From the NCBI GenBank assembly GCA_963789175.1, contig CAWBJO010000002.1:124001-188000 (forward strand): 64,000 nucleotides of DNA, written 5' to 3'. The stretch comes from CAWBJO01 sp963789175. Its GTDB lineage: Bacteria > Pseudomonadota > Alphaproteobacteria > Rhizobiales > Aestuariivirgaceae. Shown in pieces: positions 33,816-42,111 of the stretch. The position numbers and the translations under genes were made by a program. The first letter of the stretch is position 1. Every line of letters begins with the position of its first letter. A model generated the notes under the pieces. It did not search any database. It was not told the origin of the DNA and saw nothing but the letters and a program-made list of their open reading frames with translations.

Positions 33816-34889
33816 TCAATCGATCGCCGCCGGTTTCCGAGCCTTCCCCTTGAACTTGTCCGTTCGGGGGATGAGTCCATCGAGCCCAGCCATGGTGCTG
33901 CCGTCATACTTCTCGACGATGCTTGCCAGCAGCTTGGAGACGCCGTCGGCCGCGGCCGTCAAATATGGCCCATTGTTCAACCGGAGTCCGGCCGAATAGG
34001 CAAACTCGACCAGCTTCGCAATCTCCGGCACGTCCGGCGCTGCCTTCGCCGCGGCGGCTAGCTGCTTGCGCGCCCGGTCGACGCGCTTTGCCATGGCGAA
34101 GGCGTATGTCCTTCTCGCCGTCGCCTTGCCGACCGCCCGCAAGCCGGTCTCGAGCTCGACGCCCAGACCGACAAGATAGAGCATACGCTTGCGAGCATCG
34201 GCAGCGGGGACGTTCTGCTTGCCCTGCGAATACCAGGTGTTGTGCCGTACCTCGCCTTGCGACCAGGATACCAGCTCGAAAGAGCTGCCGGCGCGATGGC
34301 CGCCCTTGTTCACCAGACCCTCCTGAGGGACGACGTGGCAGCTGAAACAGTTCTTCGCCAGCTGGTAGAGCGAGCCCGGCCTGATCATTCCCTTTGAAAC
34401 GGCGAGCTTCCAGCGGGCCGCCTCCTCGGCCTTCGTCTCGGTTTCGGCCGTCTTACCGCTGAACCCGCTATGGACTTTGATCCAATCCCGCGCGGCGCCG
34501 TGGCAGGATTCGCAGGAGATACCCGTGATGGGCTCCGCCTTGCCGCTCTTCCGCTGGACCGTGAAATGACAGCTCAGGCACACGCTCTCCGACTTGATGC
34601 GCCGCAGCCCCATCTTCTCCGCGATGTCCTTCGCTTCGGAATTGCGCGGCATCTCGCGGAAGGTCCGGAAGTGATGGGTGCCCTTCCAGGCCTCGGTTTC
34701 CTGCTTGTGACATTCGGCGCATGCATTGGGACCGACGATCTTGATCGGATCGGTTGCGGCCGAACTCTCCACGGCGAAGCCGGTGACCATCAGCCAGCCG
34801 CAGACACACAGCAGGGAAACCTGGAGCAGGGCAGAGAGCCCGACCCCGATCGGCGGAGGACTATTTAGGCTCAGAAAGATAGGAACCAC
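33816..34889 (-). CDS. Tetraheme cytochrome c, c554-like
   Basis: Periplasmic protein of 357 aa with a hydrophobic N-terminal segment (SALLQVSLLCVCGWLMVTGFAV) and four CXXCH motifs at residues 57, 104, 126 and 181. The spacing and the segment HHFRTFREMPRN...MGLRRIKSESVCLSCH are like cytochrome c554, the tetraheme partner of hydroxylamine oxidoreductase. The C-terminal half (about 200-357) is helical and basic without heme motifs. GTG start with AAAGAG upstream; a later start is possible. It lies between the flavin reductase gene (12 bp) and the b-type membrane gene (78 bp). Confidence 0.85.
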   Translation of the reverse strand: MVPIFLSLNSPPPIGVGLSALLQVSLLCVCGWLMVTGFAVESSAATDPIKIVGPNACAECHKQETEAWKGTHHFRTFREMPRNSEAKDIAEKMGLRRIKSESVCLSCHFTVQRKSGKAEPITGISCESCHGAARDWIKVHSGFSGKTAETETKAEEAARWKLAVSKGMIRPGSLYQLAKNCFSCHVVPQEGLVNKGGHRAGSSFELVSWSQGEVRHNTWYSQGKQNVPAADARKRMLYLVGLGVELETGLRAVGKATARRTYAFAMAKRVDRARKQLAAAAKAAPDVPEIAKLVEFAYSAGLRLNNGPYLTAAADGVSKLLASIVEKYDGSTMAGLDGLIPRTDKFKGKARKPAAID

Positions 34890-34901
34890 TCACTCTTTGC
34901 T

Positions 34902-35990
34902 TCAGCCTCTGTACACCTGGACCGGCTGCTGCCCCCGGCTACGGGGGCGATCGGGAGCGAGCTGGTTCACTCTCTTTCGGGTGAGCGCCGGGAGCCATCC
35001 CTTCGCGCGGGTCAAAGGGCCGTTCTTGATGTCATCGGTGGTCGGGAGAAACGGATCCGCATAACAGACCGCACCGATGCGCGCCGCGATCGCCTTGACG
35101 GAATCGACCACAGCGGGCGCGCCGCAGGCGTAGAGCACATCGGTCGGCACCAGGTGCGGCAGAAAATCGGTCGGCCGGCCGTATTGCACGGAGCTGCTCA
35201 CGGTTTGCGGCGTGCTGCAGAACGGTACCACGATGACATTGCGGAAATTGGCGAGCTGCACGAGAGCCGGCCACATGTAGAGCGACCCGATGGTACGGCC
35301 ACCGGCGATGATCATCATCATGCGTTCCGGCTGCTCGCGCAGCGCGGCGACGGCGATCGACCAGATCGGTGCGAAGCCGGTGCTGGTGGCGACGAGAATT
35401 AGAGGACCGTTGAGATTCGGCCGGAAATGCGCCGCGCCGTAGGGTCCGGTCACCTTCACCCGATGACCGGGCATGATGCGCTTTCCGAGAGCGCCCGTGA
35501 TCCGCCCGTCCTTCATGCGCCGGACATGGAACCATAGCGAGCGGCCGCTCGGATTGCCGTGCAGGGTACGCATGGGGTGGGTGAGACTGAAGGGACGGCT
35601 CGGATATCCGTTGAAGGCGACCTGCACATACTGACCGGGAAGATGGGGGAGTGCGCCCTTGGTCTTGATGCAGACTTCCATGACTTCGGGCGAAAGAGGA
35701 CGCAGCGAGCTCAACACGCCATCGACGGTGCGGATCTGCGGCAGCTTGGTCGTCTCGATATCCGCACTATCGACCACCCGGCACTGGCAGGCATGGACGA
35801 CACCCGGCTCGGCGCCTTCGCCTCCCTTGACCTCGCCGGATACCAACCGCACGCAGCACGTGCCGCAGTGGCCAGCGCGGCAATCGTAGGGTAGGTCGAT
35901 TCCGTTGCTCAGAGCGGCGTCCAGCAACAACTGCCCGTGGAAGGCCGGAAAGCTGCGGCCGTCGATGGTTATCTTATGCGTGCGCGTCAT
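34902..35990 (-). CDS. 2Fe-2S ferredoxin-flavin NAD(P)H oxidoreductase
   Basis: Cytoplasmic electron-input protein of 362 aa. Residues 1-85 are a plant-type ferredoxin domain with Cys37, Cys42, Cys45 and Cys68 (DCRAGHCGTC...VHACQ); then an FAD domain (RPFSLTHPM) and an NAD(P) domain (GPLILVATSTGFAPIWSIA, CGAPAVVDSVK), the order of phenol-hydroxylase-type and CDP-6-deoxyglucose-type reductases. ATG 35990 is preferred to TTG 36029. The last 50 residues are basic and unlike other members. First gene of the minus-strand cytochrome operon, it probably draws electrons from NAD(P)H for the b-type and multiheme proteins. Confidence 0.88.
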   Translation of the reverse strand: MTRTHKITIDGRSFPAFHGQLLLDAALSNGIDLPYDCRAGHCGTCCVRLVSGEVKGGEGAEPGVVHACQCRVVDSADIETTKLPQIRTVDGVLSSLRPLSPEVMEVCIKTKGALPHLPGQYVQVAFNGYPSRPFSLTHPMRTLHGNPSGRSLWFHVRRMKDGRITGALGKRIMPGHRVKVTGPYGAAHFRPNLNGPLILVATSTGFAPIWSIAVAALREQPERMMMIIAGGRTIGSLYMWPALVQLANFRNVIVVPFCSTPQTVSSSVQYGRPTDFLPHLVPTDVLYACGAPAVVDSVKAIAARIGAVCYADPFLPTTDDIKNGPLTRAKGWLPALTRKRVNQLAPDRPRSRGQQPVQVYRG

Positions 35991-36294
35991 TGTCGGATCC
36001 CGGAAGGCTTTCTCTAGGATCGGCCCCAAAGATCGGGGCTTTTACGACGACAATCGGGCGAAAAGAGTGAGACAATCTGGCGAGAGAGTGGTCGTGCAGC
36101 TCAACTCCGTGCAATGCGGCGGCGCTGCATGCGGTGACGACCGCGATCAAGTGGTCGTCATAGTTTTGCTAAGGCGAGGACATATGTTAGCCCAGTTTCG
36201 CATCGATCTTTGCCCCCAAGCTCGAAAGGCGTTGGACGCCGTGTTCGCGAGCGATTTGCATCGGGGCGGCTCACTCTGACGACGACTGGGGCCG
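35991..36294. promoter_or_regulatory. Divergent promoter region of the multiheme cluster
   Basis: About 300 bp between the reductase (minus) and pentaheme (plus) start codons, with no credible gene. It holds a terminator-like hairpin reading rightwards: GCCCC (36023-36027), a 7-nt loop, GGGGC (36035-36039), then TTTT. I could not find a convincing -35/-10 pair or an FNR-type TTGAT-N4-ATCAA box. Confidence 0.4.
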
Positions 36295-38109
36295 ATGAAA
36301 CGGGTATCCTTCATTTCGGCGCTTTCCTGCGCCATTGCGAGCGCCTTGCTGATAGGCGTTGCATTCGAACATGGGTTGCTCGCCGAAGCTGAAGCCGGCA
36401 GCAGCGGAAAGAAATCCGTGCTCGTCGCGGAGGCCAAACCCGCGACCGGCAAGAAGGCCCACGTCGCAATCGACCAGGACACGCTTTCCCTTTATCCGAC
36501 CGCCGCGCAGTGCGGGGAGTGCCATCAGCAGATCTATAACGAGTGGTCGTCGTCGCAGCATGCCTATTCGTCGATCTCGCCGATGTTCCACAAGTTCGAG
36601 CAGAAGTTCCAAGACTTAACGCAGGGTACAGTCGGCACGTTCTGCGTCCGCTGTCACCAGCAGGTCGGCACCCAGCTCGGCGAGGCGCGGGAAGCACCGC
36701 TCTGGGCGCGCAGCCAGATCTCGCGCGAAGGCGTGACCTGCATCACTTGCCATCGGGTGAAGGAGCAATACGGCAAGGTGAACGGCGAGCGCCGGGTAGA
36801 GCCGGGCAAGATCTACGAGCCGGTCTACGGCAGCGGCGAGAAGAGCGTGATCAAGGACGTGATCGCCGCCAAGGACACCTACTCCGTCAAGACAAGCACC
36901 GACGGGCGCGGCAACGACATCCACGCAGGCATGATCACCAACGACCAGATCACCAAATCGGAGTTCTGCGTGAGCTGCCACCAGGTCGCTGTCAACCTCG
37001 GCATCAAGCTGGAGATCGTCTGGGACCAGTATCGCGACAGTCCGGCGCGCAAAGCCGGCGTCAGCTGCCAGAACTGTCACATGGGCAAGGTTCCCGGAAA
37101 ACCCAAGGGATATGCGACGGCACCGTCCGCAGTGGTCGGCGGCAAGGAGATCAACCCGGGCCGCAAGCACGCCAACCACAGCTTCATCGGGCCGGGCTAT
37201 TCGATCGCGCATCCGGGCATCTTCCCCCACAACACGAGGGGGCAGGGCATCACCATGGGGGACTGGCTGAAGTTCGACTGGCGGTCAGGCTGGGGCACCA
37301 CCGAATTCGAAGACAAGGTCGCGGACAGAAAAATCAAAGTTAAATTCCCGAAGCGCTGGGCGGACCCGCTCGATCGCGAAGAGGCAAGGGAGATCATCGA
37401 CGAAAATCTGGCGAAGCTCGACCGGCGCGACAGAATCCGGCAGCAGGTTCTGGAAAACAGCAGCCATGTCGACGGCCCCAACATCGAGCGCGAGCCGCGG
37501 GTCGGCCAGGATCTGGCATTCTCCTATTTGATCAAGAATACCAACACCGGACACAACCTGCCCTCAGGCTCACTCGGCGCGCAGCCGCAGTTGTGGGTGA
37601 ACGTCGCCCTCGTCGATCCCGACGGCAAGAATATCTGGGAGTCGGGCTACATCGACAGCAACGGCGACATGGCCGATCTGCACAGCCTGGACGTTGCCGC
37701 GGGACGCATCAAGAAGGACCAGCAGCTGGTTCACTTCCAGACCAAGTTCCTGACTACCAACGTCAAGGGCACGGATCGCGAGATGTACCTGCCGGTGAAC
37801 TTCGACGTCGATCCTTTGCCGCATCTGCGGCCGCCGGGGATTCCCACCACGGTCCTCAACCATCCGCCTCTTGTGCGTATGGAGAACCATTCGCTGCCGC
37901 CGCTGGGGGAGAAGGTGGCGAAGTACAAAGTGCCAGGAAAGCTGCTCACCAAGCCCGGCAAGTACAAGCTTGCCTTCCGCATGCGAAGTCGCGCCGAGCC
38001 GATCTACTTCATGCGCTTCGTCGGCTCCACCAAGGACATGGAGCAGAGCATGAACGAGCGGATCATGAACTTCCACGCGTACGCAGTGGAACTCGAAGTG
38101 AAGGACTAG
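36295..38109 (+). CDS. Pentaheme cytochrome c with C-terminal beta domain
   Basis: Secreted protein of 604 aa with signal peptide (MKRVSFISALSCAIASALLIG...) and five CXXCH motifs at residues 73, 117, 149, 225 and 258. The arrangement resembles the c554/hydroxylamine-oxidoreductase-like heme-packing group. From about 395 a beta-rich domain follows (NTNTGHNLPSGSLGAQPQLWVNVALVD...), a heme-free module seen in other multiheme cytochromes, where it may bind a partner or substrate. First gene of the plus-strand arm; 40 bp before the beta-barrel gene. Confidence 0.88.
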   Translation: MKRVSFISALSCAIASALLIGVAFEHGLLAEAEAGSSGKKSVLVAEAKPATGKKAHVAIDQDTLSLYPTAAQCGECHQQIYNEWSSSQHAYSSISPMFHKFEQKFQDLTQGTVGTFCVRCHQQVGTQLGEAREAPLWARSQISREGVTCITCHRVKEQYGKVNGERRVEPGKIYEPVYGSGEKSVIKDVIAAKDTYSVKTSTDGRGNDIHAGMITNDQITKSEFCVSCHQVAVNLGIKLEIVWDQYRDSPARKAGVSCQNCHMGKVPGKPKGYATAPSAVVGGKEINPGRKHANHSFIGPGYSIAHPGIFPHNTRGQGITMGDWLKFDWRSGWGTTEFEDKVADRKIKVKFPKRWADPLDREEAREIIDENLAKLDRRDRIRQQVLENSSHVDGPNIEREPRVGQDLAFSYLIKNTNTGHNLPSGSLGAQPQLWVNVALVDPDGKNIWESGYIDSNGDMADLHSLDVAAGRIKKDQQLVHFQTKFLTTNVKGTDREMYLPVNFDVDPLPHLRPPGIPTTVLNHPPLVRMENHSLPPLGEKVAKYKVPGKLLTKPGKYKLAFRMRSRAEPIYFMRFVGSTKDMEQSMNERIMNFHAYAVELEVKD

Positions 38110-38149
38110 TGCCAACAAGCTGCGTATTTCGCATCGGGGATCCTTCTGC

Positions 38150-39766
38150 ATGATTCGCATCGCCTACCTTGCAAGGACGACGAGCGCCATGATCGGGCTG
38201 CTTGCTTGCGGCAACGTCGTGACGTCCGACACATGGGCGGGACCTGCGACGGACAAGGCCAATGAGGCCCAGAAGGTAGACAAGGCGATTCTGGTATGGC
38301 CTGCCGCGTCCGAGATCGTTCCCGCCCAGCGAGCGACGGATGAGGCTGAGGAAGACGCGGAAGCAAAGACGCTCCAGGTGATAATCGAGCCTACCGGCAG
38401 CAAGGCCGTCTACGATAAGGGAGACCTGTTCCGATCCGATCCGATGTACGAGAACAAGTATGATGCTCAGGAGCAGGTGGCCATCTATGGCGGCAAGTAT
38501 GCCGTCGAGCCGCCCCGCCCGCCGATCGAATTGGGCCGCCAGCAATACACTTCTGGTGCCTATGACGAGAGCAGCACGCTGCTGGGCAAGAAGAATCCGC
38601 TGTTGCCGGGCCTCGCGATCTACGGCGATTGGCGAACGGCGGTAGCCTACAACAAGAACAACGGCCAGGAGATCGCCCAGGTCGCGACCCGCCTGAATTT
38701 AGACGTCGACTTCAAGATCACCGCGACCGAACGCTTGCATGCCTTCTTCACGCCAATTCAGCGGAACAACGAGTTCACACGCTTCGAATTCGCGGGCGAC
38801 GATGCAGATGGAGACTTCACCGGCGAGTTCGATCCCGATCCGCAGACCCTGTTCCTCGAAGGCGACTTCGGCGCCATCTATTCGGGCATCGCCGGGCAGG
38901 AAGCCAGTTTCGACCTGCCGTTCGCCGTCGGCCTCTTCCCCCTGTTCCTGCAGAACGGCATCTGGGCGAACGACGCGATCCTCGGCGGCGCGATCACGCT
39001 TCCGGCGCGGAATTCCGCGGCGCTCGATCTCGCCAATTTCGACATCACCTTCTTCGCCGGGTTCGACAACGTCGACAATGTGGGCATCATCGGGAACGAC
39101 AACGATGCGGCCAACGTCTACGGCGTCACCGCCTTCATCGACGCCTACAAGGGCTACATCGAAGCGGGCTACGGACTGCTGCAGGGCCGCAACGACCAGG
39201 ACGGCCTGCTGACGCATTTCGTGACGGGCGCCTACACAAGGCGTTACATGAACACCCTTTCGAACTCGACCCGCGTGTTCGTGAATTTCGGGGACGACCC
39301 GGAAGGCGACAGCGACGGCATCGCGATCATATCGGAAAACAGCCTGATCACCAGCCTACCGAGCACGCTCCTTCCCTATGCCAACTTCTTCATCGGCTTC
39401 GGCAATCCCCAGCCTCTCGTCGACGGTTTCAACGCCGGCATCCTGAAGAACGTCGGCATCAACTTCGAGACCGATGCGCTGACCGGCTATCCGAAGCTCG
39501 ACGACTCCGGCTCCAATGCATGGGGCGGCGCGATCGGCCTTCAGTATCTCTTCAACCTGGATCAGCAGCTTGTCTTCGAGGTGGCGACCGTGCAGCCGTT
39601 CAAGGATGACGACATCGGCGCCGAAGATGGCCAGTACGGACTCGGCGTTCGCTATCAGATCCCGCTCGACCGGGCCTGGCTGTTCCGCGCCGACGCCACC
39701 TATCAGATCCTCGAGGATGAGGAGGACAATTTCGGGATCCGCAGTGAAATCCGCAGGAAGTTTTGA
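38150..39766 (+). CDS. Putative outer-membrane beta-barrel protein
   Basis: Protein of 538 aa with an N-terminal signal-like segment (LARTTSAMIGLLACGNVV), an acidic region to about residue 125, then many alternating amphipathic strands rich in aromatic residues and a final phenylalanine (IRSEIRRKF), the BAM-recognition mark of outer-membrane proteins. There are no CXXCH motifs. The sequence looks like a porin-sized barrel; I do not recognise it as MtrB/PioB or a known family. Its position between the pentaheme cytochrome and a CcmI-like gene suggests it could house a cytochrome across the outer membrane, which is inference. Confidence 0.7.
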   Translation: MIRIAYLARTTSAMIGLLACGNVVTSDTWAGPATDKANEAQKVDKAILVWPAASEIVPAQRATDEAEEDAEAKTLQVIIEPTGSKAVYDKGDLFRSDPMYENKYDAQEQVAIYGGKYAVEPPRPPIELGRQQYTSGAYDESSTLLGKKNPLLPGLAIYGDWRTAVAYNKNNGQEIAQVATRLNLDVDFKITATERLHAFFTPIQRNNEFTRFEFAGDDADGDFTGEFDPDPQTLFLEGDFGAIYSGIAGQEASFDLPFAVGLFPLFLQNGIWANDAILGGAITLPARNSAALDLANFDITFFAGFDNVDNVGIIGNDNDAANVYGVTAFIDAYKGYIEAGYGLLQGRNDQDGLLTHFVTGAYTRRYMNTLSNSTRVFVNFGDDPEGDSDGIAIISENSLITSLPSTLLPYANFFIGFGNPQPLVDGFNAGILKNVGINFETDALTGYPKLDDSGSNAWGGAIGLQYLFNLDQQLVFEVATVQPFKDDDIGAEDGQYGLGVRYQIPLDRAWLFRADATYQILEDEEDNFGIRSEIRRKF

Positions 39767-39775
39767 GGTATTGCA

Positions 39776-40756
39776 ATGGAGGACGTGCACTTGACCAGTC
39801 GCAGCTCGCGAGATGAGCCGCTCGACTTGGAGATCGGCAAGGCGGGTCTCGAAGAGATCGGCGCGCGACTGAAGCGCGGCGAGCTCAGCGAGGCGGAGGC
39901 AGACGCGGAGCGACTGGCGCTCCTCTCGCAGATGCGTTCACCCAGAAGCAGTTGGCTCCGAAACCTCCGCGTATCGAGGCAAATGCTCGTCGTGGCGGCC
40001 GTCGGCATCGTTCCCATCGCGGCCATCGGCGCGGTGATGTCGTATGTGGGCGATCCAGCCAGTGCGACGATCTCGGAGAAAGTGCTCGCGCCATCCGATC
40101 CGAACGGTGAGGTCCTGGCGGGCCTCGAGGACTATGCCCGTAGCATCGGAACCGAACATCCGCCGTCCGCCACGGGAGCGGGACAGGGCGGCGACGACCA
40201 GCTTCTGCCGGACGTCAACACGATGATCGAACGCCTGGCGGCGCGGCTCGAGACCACACCGCAGGATGTAGAGGGCTGGCGAACGCTCGGCTGGTCGTAT
40301 TTCCACACCGGGCGCTACGACCAAGCCGTTTCAGCCTTCGAGAAGGCGCTGAGTTTCAACCCGGGTTCCGCCGAGCTCAAGGGCTCCTACGAGGAAGCCA
40401 AGGCGAAAATGTCTGTGGGCGGCGTTTCCGCACCAACCTCGCCTGCGCAAAGCGCAAGCATCGACAAGGGCAGTGATGAGCTGAACGGTGAAACCGCCGC
40501 CTCGATCGCGGCGCTGCCGCCGCAGGAACGGGACAGCGCCATTCGATCCATGGTCGACGGCCTGGCGCAGCGCCTGGAAAGCTCGCCGCGGGACGCCGAG
40601 GGCTGGATCCGCCTCATGCGTTCACGCGTGGTGCTCGGGGAGAAAGACAGTGCGGCAACCGCGTTCCGAAAGGCGCTGGCGGTTTTCACCGACGATTCCG
40701 CGGCGGCGGTCAAGATCAAGTCGGCGGGGACAGAGCTCGGACTGAAGGCCGAATAG
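39776..40756 (+). CDS. CcmI-like cytochrome c biogenesis TPR protein
   Basis: Membrane protein of 326 aa. The N-terminal stretch GLEEIGARLKRGELSEAEADAERLALL is typical of CcmI/CycH (cytoplasmic side), followed by one helix at about 71-91 and a periplasmic part with tetratricopeptide repeats (EGWRTLGWSYFHTGRYDQAVSAFEKAL around 160-190; a second set GWIRLMRSRVVLGEKDSAATAFRKAL). CcmI captures apocytochrome c for heme ligation. Ten bp after the beta-barrel gene, with GAGG before the ATG, so it belongs to this cluster and is probably a chaperone for its multiheme proteins. Confidence 0.82.
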   Translation: MEDVHLTSRSSRDEPLDLEIGKAGLEEIGARLKRGELSEAEADAERLALLSQMRSPRSSWLRNLRVSRQMLVVAAVGIVPIAAIGAVMSYVGDPASATISEKVLAPSDPNGEVLAGLEDYARSIGTEHPPSATGAGQGGDDQLLPDVNTMIERLAARLETTPQDVEGWRTLGWSYFHTGRYDQAVSAFEKALSFNPGSAELKGSYEEAKAKMSVGGVSAPTSPAQSASIDKGSDELNGETAASIAALPPQERDSAIRSMVDGLAQRLESSPRDAEGWIRLMRSRVVLGEKDSAATAFRKALAVFTDDSAAAVKIKSAGTELGLKAE

Positions 40757-40761
40757 CGATG

Positions 40762-40777
40762 TTTGCACATGTGCAAA
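40762..40777. promoter_or_regulatory. Perfect 16-bp palindrome TTTGCACATGTGCAAA
   Basis: A perfect dyad in the 59-bp gap between the CcmI-like gene and the following secreted protein. It has no spacer, which is unusual for a hairpin and typical of an operator for a homodimeric regulator. A second small palindrome, GCATGC, follows at once. No regulator gene adjoins. Confidence 0.5.
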
Positions 40778-40815
40778 GCATGCAGTTCGTTGCTCTAGGC
40801 TAGTTGGTGGTCACC

Positions 40816-41379
40816 ATGATCACGGACCGAAGCAGAATGTTGTTTGCCGGAATCGTGACTTTCGAGCTGGCCATCCCACTGCTCGTGCTTCTGGCGAGTG
40901 CCGCCAAGGCTCCCGGCCAGTCGGAATGGGCGAGCTGGTTTTCCGACCCGCACCTTTCGCGACTGGAGAGCGGATACAGCGGCACGCAGACGGTGCTCAG
41001 TGCCGGAAAGCAAGACGCCTTTCCTATGGTTGCGAGCTCGTTCAACCGCACGACGACCGACGGCGGCACGCAGTACTGGCTCGACCTGGTGCTCGCCGAC
41101 AATGTCGGGTGCAAGCCTGTGACAACGCACCGCTGTGAACGGCTTGCCGATGCATTGGTGGAGATCGTCCTCGACCGGTTTCCGCTCGTGGACGGACTCA
41201 CCGGCATCAATCTCGCCATAACGAAGACTTTGGCCGGAGCCACACTGGTTCAGCATCGCGACCGGCTGACCATCCCGCAGTGGCGCCAGCGGCTGGATGC
41301 CGTGCAGCGGGCCGGACCTTTCAGCGGGCCAGCAGGAACCCTCGTACATGCGGCAAGACGCGATCCGTCGCTTCGATGA
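40816..41379 (+). CDS. Hypothetical secreted protein
   Basis: Protein of 187 aa I do not recognise. The N-terminus MITDRSRMLFAGIVTFELAIPLLVLLASAAKA is a good signal peptide or anchor. The rest has two cysteines close together (VGCKPVTTHRCERL), perhaps a disulfide, and no other motif. The 3' 59 bp overlap the convergent hydrolase gene. The start ATG 40816 is chosen over TTG 40804. Its place 60 bp after the CcmI-like gene leaves open whether it belongs to the cytochrome cluster. Confidence 0.55.
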   Translation: MITDRSRMLFAGIVTFELAIPLLVLLASAAKAPGQSEWASWFSDPHLSRLESGYSGTQTVLSAGKQDAFPMVASSFNRTTTDGGTQYWLDLVLADNVGCKPVTTHRCERLADALVEIVLDRFPLVDGLTGINLAITKTLAGATLVQHRDRLTIPQWRQRLDAVQRAGPFSGPAGTLVHAARRDPSLR

Positions 41380-42088
41380 GGATCGCGTGCTTCAGTCCTT
41401 CGAGGATCACGAGTTCGGCTTTCGGCATTGCCTTGGCGATCAGAGCGTTGAGGCGCGGGCTGCAGGCCCCGTCCAGCTCGCCGGTGAGCACCATGGCCGG
41501 CGCAGCGATCTCATGCAGCCAGGGGCCCATCTCGGTCTCGGCATAGATGTCGAAGACATTCAGGAAAACGTCGGCCGGCGTATCCAGCACCTGTTTCTTG
41601 CGCCATTCGATCATTTCCGGTCGGGCGGCGGCGAACGCATCCGTGAACCAGCGCGCCGTCAGCGTGTCGAGCACAGCCTCGATGCCATTTTCGCGCATGG
41701 CGGCGACGACGGCCTTCACCTTCGCCGAATCGTCCTCAGTGCGGAAAGCAGCGGTGGACCACAGGCCGAGTGAAAGCACGCGCGACGGGAAACGTCGCGC
41801 ATAGGCCGGACCGATCATGCCGCCCAACGAGTGACCGGCGAAGTGAGCCGTCTCGACTCCGATCTTCATCTGCAATGCAGCGAGATCGTCAACCAGATCA
41901 TCCAGGGCGAAGCGGCGATCGGGCATCGGGCTGTCGCCATGGCCGCGCAAGTCGTAGGAAATGCAGGTGAACCGATCCTTGAGGCCGTCGACGAGCCGTG
42001 TGAAGGCGGTTCGGCGCGCTCCTATGCCGTGGATCAGGAAGAGGGCAGGTCCCGAGCCTTCAACCGTGTATGCACAATCTACCGCCAT
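41321..42088 (-). CDS. Alpha/beta hydrolase
   Basis: Cytoplasmic hydrolase of 255 aa. LFLIHGIGARRTAF holds the oxyanion-hole HG, FAGHSLGGMI the nucleophile elbow (Ser), DLRGHGDS is typical of the fold, and GELDGACSP and LKHAILIEA supply the Asp and His of the triad. It looks like a 3-oxoadipate enol-lactonase/esterase-type member. The open frame runs on upstream but that part is the antisense of the luciferase-like gene; MAVDCAYTVEGSGP is the natural start. It follows the luciferase-like gene by 23 bp and is probably co-transcribed. Confidence 0.88.
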   Translation of the reverse strand: MAVDCAYTVEGSGPALFLIHGIGARRTAFTRLVDGLKDRFTCISYDLRGHGDSPMPDRRFALDDLVDDLAALQMKIGVETAHFAGHSLGGMIGPAYARRFPSRVLSLGLWSTAAFRTEDDSAKVKAVVAAMRENGIEAVLDTLTARWFTDAFAAARPEMIEWRKKQVLDTPADVFLNVFDIYAETEMGPWLHEIAAPAMVLTGELDGACSPRLNALIAKAMPKAELVILEGLKHAILIEATDRVLPHVRGFLLAR

Positions 42089-42111
42089 GCTTCGTCCGTG
42101 AGCGTGGAGAC

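Noticed and set aside
36147..36482. A 111-codon minus-strand frame between the two cytochrome arms
   Set aside because: It overlaps the signal peptide and first part of the pentaheme gene in antisense and has no ribosome site.
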